Source: Paraconiothyrium sp. Pb-2020 (lineage: Eukaryota; Ascomycota; Dothideomycetes; Pleosporales; Didymosphaeriaceae). From it: a DNA stretch of 64,000 nucleotides. Below the pieces are notes generated by a model. That model saw only the letters and a program-made list of their open reading frames with translations. It had not been told where the DNA came from and ran no database searches. Positions within the stretch are counted from its first letter, which is position 1. The number at the start of each line of letters is the position of its first letter. Location of the stretch: the NCBI GenBank assembly GCA_022419385.1, contig JAJUBI010000001.1, forward strand, positions 620,001 through 684,000, in the 5' to 3' direction. The position numbers were made by a program, and so were the translations under genes. Below are positions 54,831 through 64,000 of the stretch, one piece after another.

Positions 54831-56196
54831 ACTGCACGATGTTGGTAGCTAAAAAGATTTCGGATAGCGATAGAGCATGAAAAACTAGTCGTGTCAAGAT
54901 CAAGGAAGAGAGTCCTTAGTCTCAGTTTTGCGGTAGATCAACAGTGTCAAACTTGTGTCTGTGCTTTCAACATCACACATCTTAGCATCCCCTAGCCCAA
55001 GCCACAAGACTCGTTTAATGCCTGCATTCCAATTAAGCAATCGGTGTCGTGAGTCTAGACTGTTGCCCACCAGGTTTCCCTTCGCAGTAGCCGAGTGAAG
55101 TGAGTTAGTTTCTCTCGATACTCATGTGGAGTGTTATTTGTTCGCAATATTTCTTGTTCATACATGCAGGACTTGGCCGGCCACGGACCGATTGTTGACG
55201 CACAATCGATGTGGCGAGCTGCGAGCGATACGGTGTGATTGTCGCGTGCGAAGCCGGGCGTTCTCTGAAAGATACGATCTTCGCTAAGTGAGCCCTAGCA
55301 CTGAGTCAAGAAGAGCAAAGAGGATCAATCACCAGCTGAATGCAATGTGATTGTGTACACACCAACGTCAAGGGTTGACGAAAACAGCCCATGTGCCATT
55401 GTTACAGACGTTTTCGGGCGAGCTACCTAGGTATCGTGCCTAGGTAGGGCGCAGCTATTCACGGCCAAGCCACAATTCATCCCAAAACGGATGTCACCGC
55501 GCGTCCGACGGTCGAGAGCTTCATAGTGTTATGTACCGTTTAAGCATTTGATGCGGGTTTGTGGCTGGCTGGCAGATCGAGAGAAGCGAAGATGGCACAT
55601 ACATGTGTTGTGTGATTGGTCGTGAAGGCTTTCTAGCTCGCGTCGCACGCAACGTCCCGATCCGCGGCTCCACAGTAGGCTTGAAATATGCGAAGACGGG
55701 GAAGCTGAGCCTGCAAGATCAAACCTACCATAGGTATCGATAGCATCATGCAAGACCAGTAACGACAAGGTAAAAGTGCCCTTGCAGCAGAGGGGAGATG
55801 CCTACCTAGGTAGCTAAGGACACCGTCTAGCCGAAGAAATCTGGATCAAGCGAGCTCCTGCAGATGTGACCATGCTCTCGATTCAAGCATGAAATACTAA
55901 CGCGCGTCTTGGTTTGCACATGCAAAGCGGTGAGCGTGAGTTCTAGCCAGCGCCACGACCAGTGAGTTTGACCCTTCTCCAAGGCGAGGAAAGCCACGCG
56001 AAGAGACCAGTGCCACCAGCTATGGATTGTCAGACGGACAGGTTCAAGAGGAAAGCAATATATAAATGGACCTTCTACTCAAGCCAGTACGATCACAACC
56101 CTTCATCAGTCTTCTCTTAATCACAATTACATCACCTACCCAGCAGTCAATAGTTTTGATAACGTCTCTCTTCTTTAAACCAGTTCACCTATTACT
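54831..56196. promoter_or_regulatory. 1.37 kb divergent spacer with palindromic TACCTAGGTA motifs and TATA box
   Basis: This spacer holds both promoters of the helical pair. Perfect TACCTAGGTA palindromes are at 55424-55433 and 55803-55812, with a partial CCTAGGTA at 55439-55446. A TATATAAAT at 56059-56067 lies 130-138 nt upstream of the ATG at 56197 and is a good TATA box. A short open frame at 55561-55743 has no support as a gene. Confidence 0.5.
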
Positions 56197-58644
56197 ATGG
56201 CTCTCAACCAAGCAGACGCGTTGGCGGAGCTCGAACGAGCGAACCAGCAACGTTTGAAAAAGGAGTTCAGTGGCAGGGCGGGCACCAAATTCGTTTCGGA
56301 GGTCAGAGAGAGTATGCTCTTCCAGTATAACTGGGGTGATCTGCTCTCTGCTGCACCCACTGCGTTGTCGCTGTTAGGAGCCTGCCATGTTGCTTCGTCA
56401 AGCCAAGAAGCTGCTGCCATAAGCCTAGGTTCGGCCATGCCACAGGGCGGCTGGAAGCATATGCAGGTCGCACAGAAGCCTACTTTGAAGGCCTGTCTTG
56501 TATATGTGGGAGATTGTGGCGTCAAGGCCTTCAGCATCGCGGCCACTAACATGGATGCTATCGCAGGTACAGCTGGGGACCTGACCGATATCGTAAGTTC
56601 AATATCCATTGATCAAACTTTATGGTGTGCTGATCTCTATGCAGGTCACTGAAGTAATTCGAAGCACCCAAAAACTCCCCGATCCAGGCTATGCTCGAAT
56701 CCTCGACAACAAATTGAACCAGCTTCGACGCCTATCCGACAGTTGCCTCAAGTATGCCGACGATACCGAAAAGGCCTTCGATGTTTGGTTGCTCTGTGTC
56801 ACTGAGTTCCACACCGCTTCCGTTCAGAAGCATGGTACCACTGAGGCCGAGTCCGAAGAGAACACCTCGAAGCGATTGCAAGCTGAGATCGAAGCAACAT
56901 ACACTCAAGATACGATCAAAAGCGCAGAAAAGTATGCCAACGAGATGCTCAAGTCGTTGAACAAAGCCGAAGACGCATTTCAGAAAGCGAACGACGATGT
57001 ACCCTCAGGTGATTCACAGTCGAAAACCCCAACTCGAGTATCATCGTTGACTAATCTGTTTACACAGCCTGGGAGACTTGTGCCATGGGCGCTATCAACT
57101 CTATTGCTCAAGCAGGACCGTCTATCGTTGCACAGGCTCTACCTGCCCTCATCAACGGCATGAACCCCGCGGCAGCTGTCTCATCGATAGCCGGAGCCCT
57201 CGGCCAGGCCGCAAGCCAAGGTGCCGCTAACGCACCCGGTGGGAATCCTCTGGTGTCTACCATGATTGGTGCAGTAGCAGGGCAAGCTGCCAGCAACGGT
57301 GCAAAATCAACTGGAGTGCTTGCAGCAGCTTCCAAAGAGGTCGCACCTCCCGCTGACCCTGCTTATACTACCGCTCCTCTCATTGCACCTTTCATCAATG
57401 ACTTTTATGCATACCTAACTTCTGGTCCTGACAACGGTATCGACTGGACAAAATTCAAAGATTCCAAGAAGGACGCAGATGGCAAGGTCCAAAAAGCGCA
57501 TGGCCTCACTTGGCTTCTCACGAATGTGCAGCAACAAGAGAAGTCGGCCAAACTTGGAACTGGACAGCCGAGCGTTGAACTCAAGGATGCGTTTGCTAAA
57601 ACGATCAAAACCATTGAAACCATCAAAGCTGAAGTGCTCAAGTCCTCCGACCTAGGCTCCGCAAAGACCCCTGCAGATACGATCAAGACCTGGCAAACGG
57701 ATATGAAGGAAGTCAAGGCCACGGTTCTCCAGCTCGAAACCACCGCCAAGTCGTTCCCTGGGACTTCGACAAGCACTCCCCAGATGCGAAACCTCAAGAT
57801 CGACGTGCCGAAGACGGATTACACGGCTCAGAACGCAGCGCTCAGTGCCGCCACCGAGAAGCTCGCCATCAACCAGAAGGCTCTTGAATCCGCGCAGCAA
57901 AACTACCAAACCGCCGCCGAGAGCGCCCTCAAAGTACAGCAAGAGCTCACCGCCATCCAAACGAAGCTCAAAGGTCTTGAAGTCGAAGGGCAAACACTCG
58001 AGAAGGTCAAGGAAATCCTCGTAGACTGCATCGCCACGCTCGTGCAGCTCAAGGTCCAAATCAACAAACTGAAGAGCTTCTTCGGCGCCCTATCCACCAT
58101 GGTGCGCATGGTCGTGCAGAACAAGGTCAAGAAGTTCGACGAAGACGTCTCCAGCCTCGCCGAGGATGCAAACAAGAAGCAGATCCTGCGCTTGACGGAC
58201 ATGGACATTGAGATTATTTACAGCAGCACGCTCCAGATCAAAGCGTACTTTGAGCTGCTGCAGACCATCGCACGCATGTACAGCACTATGCATGTGCAGC
58301 ATGTGTCCAAGGGCATCGATCTTGTGTGGGACCTTAGTCAGGTGCTCAAAGACGAGAGCCAGGTGCGGGCGAAGCGCGACGCGCTGAATAACTGGGCTGA
58401 GGCCGCGTCGAAGGCTATCATGAAGACTATTGGTGATAAGCAGAACGAGATCAAGGAAGGGCTGAGAGAGCGTATTGACAGTATCGCTGAGCAGACGCAG
58501 ATGCTAGAGAAGGTCGGCGTGCCGAAGCCGGATCCAGTGTTCGTGGCGGCTATGAAGACTGGAGCTGCTACTGTGACAGAGCATGTGGACAAAAATATCT
58601 CGCGTGGTCTCGCGGTTGAGGTGAACGATGATATCAGTTGTTAG
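56197..58644 (+). CDS. Long alpha-helical hypothetical protein (778 aa), right member of divergent pair
   Basis: Exons 56197-56592, 56645-57008 and 57068-58644 sum to 2337 nt or 778 aa, with canonical introns of 52 and 59 nt. The N-terminal 130 residues include a mildly hydrophobic Ala/Ser-rich stretch (LSAAPTALSLLGACHVASSS). A helical charged part follows, then after the second junction an Ala/Gly-rich hydrophobic region at about residues 255-330 (PAAAVSSIAGALGQAASQGA, MIGAVAGQAASNGAKSTGVL). The last 300 residues are long helices with heptad patterns (AALSAATEKLAINQKALESA, LKGLEVEGQTLEKVKEILVD). There is no signal peptide. No family is recognised. Long helices around an Ala/Gly-rich hydrophobic core recall alpha-helical membrane-inserting proteins. 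That is a hypothesis. Confidence 0.72.
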
Positions 58645-59773
58645 ATACTACATATTAGTAACAACACCATTAAGTGCAACAATCCTTCATACGTATCTAG
58701 ATGCCCATCGTTCTCTTGCCAGATTCCAGCTCTGCCTGCCGAGGATGAGACCACAGGGACCAGACCATAAGTGACTTAGCGATCTCACAGCGTCGCCTTA
58801 TTCTCCCAGGAGACCACACCTCCATGCATCCATCCTCGAGAAATACAGCTGTCCAAGACTCCAACGCTGACGCAATGCAACAGCCCATAGTATTCTTATT
58901 GCATCACAGACAGCACTTCATCAGCAATGTGTCAAACATGCTGCCAACTTCAAGATAGACGTAACGCATCGTCACTCACCCATCTCAACCAACCCCTATC
59001 CAGACATCACTCATCAACACCACTCGTTCCATTCAACCATATACAAATCCCACAGTCCGCGCATCCGCGTCAACCAGCAGTCGCAATCCCAGTCGCACAA
59101 AACACAGCAGACACCTGACATCCACACCACCCACCACCCACCCTTGTACGTGAAGCCGCAACCGTTTCGCAACAGAACCACTCTTCCCAACCCCACATAG
59201 CCCCACGACAGGTGCAGATCACCAGATGATCGTACCTCTTGCGACTCCCGCTGCAGATGGCGATACACGGTGCCATGGGATAATCGCGCATGTGGCGGGT
59301 AAGAATGGTGAGTGGTGGTCGGGCGGGTGTGGTGTTTGTTTACATGACACACGTATACGCATACACATGCACACGATCCTCGATGTCAGGAAGGGACAAT
59401 GCTCACGTGAGAGGGGAAGAACCATGATCCGAAATGGAAACGTGTCCTGATGGAGCTTGCTACGTCACTACGTGGAGAGATGGTGTCGCGTGTGCGTATG
59501 CACTCCTGCGTTAGCAATGGTTGGTGGTGGGTGGGCGTTGGCATGTACAGTAATCGATTAAACTTAGGAGCATTCCTTTGGCGCCGATATACATAGGCTT
59601 TCTGATTCGACCCAGCTATAGCTTGTAACATGCTAGAGTCCTTCCTATCTACTAGCCTTGCGGGGATTATCGTCGTGGCAGCCTCGATGTCGAGTTGTGT
59701 ATCCGTGGTAACGAAGTGTTCTCGCATCGTAATCGTAATCGTAGCATGACGTCGTATGTTGATCGTCTCGGAA
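58645..59773. other. Intergenic, no gene seen
   Basis: 1.1 kb in a convergent arrangement. Composition varies (CA-rich at about 59.0-59.2 kb). Short frames on both strands lack domains or splice support. Confidence 0.5.
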
Positions 59774-61943
59774 TCACGGCAGATCCGTCAACTGCTGGAT
59801 AACAGGAAAGCGCTCCCTATCCTGTGCAGCCAACGCCGCGTTGCCGGGACGATCCACAAGCACCGAATACACGCCGGCGTCCTTTGCAGCTTCTGCTTCT
59901 GTACACCTGCATGTCAGCATATCTGTTTACGTCCAGTAACGCATTTCTCAAACGTGATTGGACAAGAGTCGAAACGAAATGATCTGCAAATGCAAACGCG
60001 GAGCTGGGATGCTTGGCTTGTTTAGGTAAATGAACGGCCGTGCGCAATGACGAAATGGGATGTTTTGACAGGTTGGCTCCGGAATAGAGACGGTTTGCTT
60101 TGATGAGGAGTGGTTGTTGATGTTGGGGTCCGTTGTGAGGTTCATATTAATAGAGGCGGAGCTGCTGCGCCGTGGTGTTGGACCGATACGGGCCAGTGCT
60201 TGATCGGAGACGTTTCAGGTAAACATCAAGCGAGTCGCCCAGGGTAGGGCGCGTAGACAACCCGCGTAATCGGAGAATAGAATAGTGTGACGGGGAAAAC
60301 ACGGTAAAATTGCGAATGATGTCAACTGAGGTTGATACGTACCTTTTATGTTGTCAGTGAGGAAGGTCACTTGAGCACCCCTCTGACCCAATCCACTACA
60401 GATCTTCTCATAAGAGTCCTTCTCGAGTTTGGACCCGGCAATAGTAGGATCGAAGTGAGCTGTGAAGAGAGGCTTCAAATCGCGTGTGGTTGAACCAGTC
60501 TGGACGAAAGAAAAGAATTGCAGCTGGGCTTGAACGCTACCGGAGCTGAAGATGGCCAGTGTTCTGCCTGCATTCTTCCAGGCCTCAAGTGTGGGTATCA
60601 CATCGTCGAAAAGAGGAGTTCTGAGGTCACCGTCCTCATATCCAGTCTTCCATAACTGGCCTATTGAAGTGGTCAGAGTGGGCCGAAAGCATTGTTCGCG
60701 AGTCCACGTCGCAGTGGAGGGCCCGCAAGGCAATTGTGATGAAACTGGATAATCAGAGGGATAGTCGGCATAGCTGCGGTAAGCAAGCACGACGACGAGG
60801 CTGGGCTAGGGTACCGTAACGTGACAACGCACTACAGAGTGCTATGACAGCGAAACAGTTTATCGCGGGGTCCGCTGCTTGCGACGGTCCGAATGACACA
60901 AGACCGATAGCCGCTAACATGAGGCGGAGATCGGGGACCTGACGTGGCGACGATCGCTAGGAAACCCCCGGACTGGTAAAGGGTCACGACTACTGAAGAA
61001 TGGGGGATATGCTTGCGATAACGGCTCAACAGAAGCGATAACAGGATCCAGGAATGGCCTACCTTGGAGTTGCTTCAGATACACGGCTTTGATGTCCCTA
61101 CGCGTCAAGTCCCGGACGTGAGCGAGCAGCGTCTCGGCATTTGGTCTCGTCTCTTCAGGAAACCCCGCAATTAGGTCCTGGAAGGCCGGATCATGCCACG
61201 AGTCGCGAGCAAGCTTCTCGAGACGGTCGACAGCATACGGATACTGTCTTGGTGAGCAATTGGCGCTGGGGTAGGCGGACAATGTCCGTCAGTCGGGGGT
61301 GTCGCGTGACGGGTCATGGAAACTTAAAGATGAGGAACGAATCCGAAAAGGACAGAAAGCATCCAGAAAGGAAATGAGTGGCTTGACGATATCCGAGAGA
61401 GAGGTCGAGAGGGCTGGACAGCGGCGCGTCCGGAGCCAGTGATGGATCACACGCTCTTGACTGCGGGGAAGCCACCTCGTTGCGACGACAGGAACTAATG
61501 ACTAACTTCAGGAAACGGAGAGACGGCTTACCAGGACGTCTTTGACGAAGGAAATGCTAGAGATGGTTCCCTCTGCAAGCGTTACACAGCAGCGTCAGTG
61601 GTGTCTTGGGTAACGGTTGCGTGCATTCATGGCGGTTCGAGACCCCAAGATGCGCCTGGGCATGGTGGCGTGAAACCTGGGGTGCAGCTCCCGGAAGAAC
61701 CACCCAGCGCGCACGCGATGGAACGCGCGTGTTCCTACGATACGAGCATGTCTGTCGTGCATCGAGAGGGCTGCTGGCTAGACCAAGGCAGAGAAGCTCG
61801 TCGGGTGGTTCGACACAATGCGCCGCCAGGAGGAAGTGCCGGCGAGCAGCTGGCGCGGGGCAGGCGGTTTTACACTCACCAATATCGAGCAGAACAACGT
61901 GAGAGTGTTCCCATCGCGCCTGATCGAGGGTTGCTTGAGACAT
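59774..61943 (-). CDS. UTR4: Enolase-phosphatase E1 (methionine salvage)
   Basis: This HAD-superfamily enzyme turns 2,3-diketo-5-methylthiopentyl-1-phosphate into acireductone by enolisation and dephosphorylation, in the methionine salvage pathway. Exons 61880-61943, 61532-61572, 61063-61243, 60343-60660 and 59774-59898 sum to 729 nt or 242 aa, the right length. The joined start reads HSHVVLLDIEGTISSISFVK then DVLYPYAVDRLEKLARDSW. The HAD nucleophile motif is LLDIEGT. Other motifs are HVRDLTRRDIKAVYLKQLQG, TLAIFSSGSVQAQLQFF and the acidic motif VTFLTDNIKEAEAAKDAG. The introns are 307, 288, 402 and 444 nt, several times the window norm, which hides the gene from simple frame searches. Identity is secure. 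The length of the introns is the oddity. Confidence 0.92.
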
Positions 61944-64000
61944 TGTCGTCGCAGACTGTGTTGATTGGGAAAGCGGTGAAGGGCGGTGAGTGGAAAATTT
62001 GCAGAGATACAAACAATGCGTGCTGGTGGTGTGCCGCGACGCGCTCTGGTTGGCTCAATGGTGCGTTGAGAGAAGGTGCAAATACACAAGGCAAGGCGGT
62101 CAGTGTGATATAGGCTAGTAGAGCAGGGCTCTGCCAGGTAGCAAAACAGTGAAACCACGAATGCGAACAACGTGCAAGAAAATTTGTAGATAGTTTGGCA
62201 ATGGCGAACTTGCGGTGGGCAGAAGCCGCGTTCGCTTTGCAGATTCGTCTGTCGCGGTGTCTTTCCGCGCTGGCAATGCCATCGGACAGGCGCAGCAGAG
62301 TGCCTGTGTACGCGACCCAAGTCCGCAGCCCACATGTTATACCAATTGATCCCGAAGTAAATAAACAAACAGACGTGCTGAAGCTGGATGGGTATCAGAT
62401 TCCACAATGCGATCCGGGTCCGTCGTGACAGCCCCGGGAGCTGCAGCGGACCGCAGCTCCACACGAGCAGTCCACTTTTCAGATCGTGAAGCTATGGATT
62501 TGTTCAGTATGCTATAGGCTAGACAACAGCCGAATACAGTGTGTTGTCTCGACGTTTTTCGCTGTCGCTTCACACCGCCCTCGAGATCAGGGGAGCGGGT
62601 GGATACCTCTGCGTGTTTCCTGCAGTAGCTCGGACTGGCTCGAGTACGTACCTGTGAGGATTTGGGGCAAGGTCATGCACGATGCTGCCAGCTGCAGGAC
62701 ACATGCGGCGTCCCTGGCGGCGGACCACTCGCAGGCGTGGCCACGACGCGCTACGGAGGAATGGACTGGGCGCCTCCCCGAAGCCGGACAGCGTGGGCAG
62801 CGTCCGAGAGGGCTAGGAGGATTGGTCTTGCCACGATGCTATTCGTGTAGGCGGCTGTACACCGACTTTGTTTCATCTCCGCGCAATGCCCTTGCCGGCC
62901 AGTGTTCTGAGGCCACGATGCTCGAGGATGGACAGTGGACGGCGGACGGCGGACGGCAGTCAGCATGAGCTTCCCCAGGCCCAAGACGTCGCGGCGTCTA
63001 CCCGCCGGCCGTGCTCCGAGTGGAACTCGAGGGGGACACCAAAGGGTTTCCGGGCGCCAGCGTGTTGAAACGCTTGCGTGCTCAGTACGAGGGGTCCGTC
63101 CAAGCAGCCCGCCCCTGAGGCATACAGCTGCAGAAGACGGGTGCGACGAGCCCTCAAAGAGCCGGCGGCGTGGGAAATGAGATGGGAGCGCTCGACAGAT
63201 GGACGATAACGGCAGTTTGGCAGCGTGTTGGAGGAGAGGCTGCGGCCACCGGCAGCACGCAACCCACGGCCAATGGGAGGCCAGCTGGCATGTCGTGCGA
63301 CGTGGTGGTTGCAAGGCAGCGCGTTGTTGGACAAAGAGAGGCAGGCCGAGCCAGCTTACGCCTTCTGGGCGGGATCAGCGCCGCGAGCGTCCAATGCGAA
63401 TCTGTGCCCAGTTCTGGGTCGCCAGTTTCCAGTTGCGTTGCCGCCACGCCCGCCCTTGGCCAGCGTGCGATTGCGACTTGTATCGTCCGTCTCCGTCCCT
63501 GCCCGGGGGATGCGCCGCTCGCAGCAGGGCAGCGGGTTCTCGGGGATCACGTCGACCCACCACGCAACGCGGACACAGTCTGGTGGAGAGACTCAGCAGG
63601 TTTCTGGAACAGCCGGCATCGAGAGCAGGTCCAGATTCCAGCACCTTCGGCCGCGACAGCGCCTGCCACGCATGCGGTTAGCCGGATGACAGGGCCCCTT
63701 GCTAGCCCACAACTCTTGCATCACACGCCTGCACAGCTGCGCCTAACTGCATCGGCATTGGCGTGCATTTGTCAAGGCGGTGTCTGCCACCCGTTTCATA
63801 CAAGGAGCGCTTCTCCCTGCCCAGCTCCCGCCCTCCATCACTCACAGAAGCTTGCCATGTCCTGATAGCACACCATCCCGCCCTTCGTCGTCGTCGTTTT
63901 GCTCGTCGCAGTCTGCGTCCCTTCCGCATTCCACCTTCACACCATCCTTCCTCCCTAATACGACTGCTCCTGCATTCCTCCTTCGTTTCCCGCGCAACCG
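61944..64000. other. GC-rich tail without a supportable gene
   Basis: 2 kb. Many long frames are open on both strands, up to 231 codons at 63170-63865, but they overlap one another, have Arg/Ala/Pro/Ser-biased translations and no domains, as GC-rich non-coding DNA does. A GGACGGC unit is repeated near 62938-62955. The last 120 nt are C/T-rich with TCGTCG repeats and could be the promoter or 5' leader of a plus-strand gene beyond the window. Confidence 0.5.

Noticed and set aside
55561..55743. 60-codon plus-strand frame in the divergent spacer
   Set aside because: No homology-like pattern and no promoter spacing. It more likely belongs to the regulatory region.
57652..58059. 135-codon minus-strand frame within the 778-aa helical gene
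   Set aside because: Antisense shadow. The plus-strand helical protein has canonical splicing and continuous heptad patterns.
60215..60790. 191-codon minus-strand frame treated as a complete protein
   Set aside because: Only its middle part is coding. Positions 60343-60660 are exon 4 of UTR4. The N-terminal and C-terminal parts are intron sequence.
63170..63865. 231-codon plus-strand frame near the window end
   Set aside because: GC-rich DNA keeps several overlapping frames open on both strands. The translation has no domain, and no start context stands out.

Overview
The window is nuclear DNA of a filamentous ascomycete. The reasons are: genes split by many short GT..AG introns (mostly 45-70 nt) with recognisable CTAAC/CTGAC-type branch sites; typical Pezizomycotina families (RTA1, DUF6594, DUF7907, GPI-type aspartic protease); and compact housekeeping genes with fungal orthologues. 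Gene content and style suit a Dothideomycete, probably Pleosporales, but that placement is an inference from protein flavour only. Exon joins were worked out by hand from splice signals and reading-frame closure. Every model marked confident sums to a whole number of codons.

Layout. 1-6.0 kb (minus): 5' part of the checkpoint-clamp gene hus1, cut by the window edge, then the TRAPPII subunit gene TRS130/TRAPPC10. 6.2-7.3 kb: an unresolved minus-strand candidate. 7.5-11.1 kb: an RTA1-family membrane protein, a small single-span acidic protein whose frame continues past an in-frame TAG, and a basic hypothetical protein. 11.5-19 kb: RFC4, a GPI-type secreted aspartic protease and a DUF7907-type small secreted protein, separated by 1.2-1.5 kb gaps. 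19.2-28 kb: an aldehyde dehydrogenase with an apparently compensated frameshift, a DUF6594 membrane protein, a gene with two retropepsin-like motifs, a BOR1-type anion transporter and a small secreted Cys protein.

28.9-46.1 kb is a dense housekeeping block: RPC82 (Pol III), QCR2 (complex III), a CENP-W-like histone-fold protein, NatC subunit MAK10/NAA35, ATP15 (F1 epsilon), PRE5 (proteasome alpha6), VPS55, VPS68, LOC1, a YheT-type ester synthase/hydrolase, and MAU2/SCC4 (cohesin loader). VPS55 and VPS68, whose yeast products form one endosomal complex, lie next to each other and converge.

46-64 kb is sparser and looks accessory. It holds a small probable mitochondrial protein, a tiny secreted protein, a 3.2 kb gene-poor stretch, a SIMPL-domain protein, an orphan 158-aa protein, two divergently transcribed long alpha-helical proteins (372 and 778 aa) around a 1.4 kb spacer carrying palindromic TACCTAGGTA motifs, the methionine-salvage enzyme UTR4 with unusually long introns, and a GC-rich tail with no supportable gene.

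No tRNA, rRNA, CRISPR array or intact transposon was seen. The most interesting signals are the divergent helical pair with its palindromic spacer, the double retropepsin-motif gene, the frame anomalies in the aldehyde dehydrogenase and in the 9.2 kb gene, and the VPS55/VPS68 pairing.
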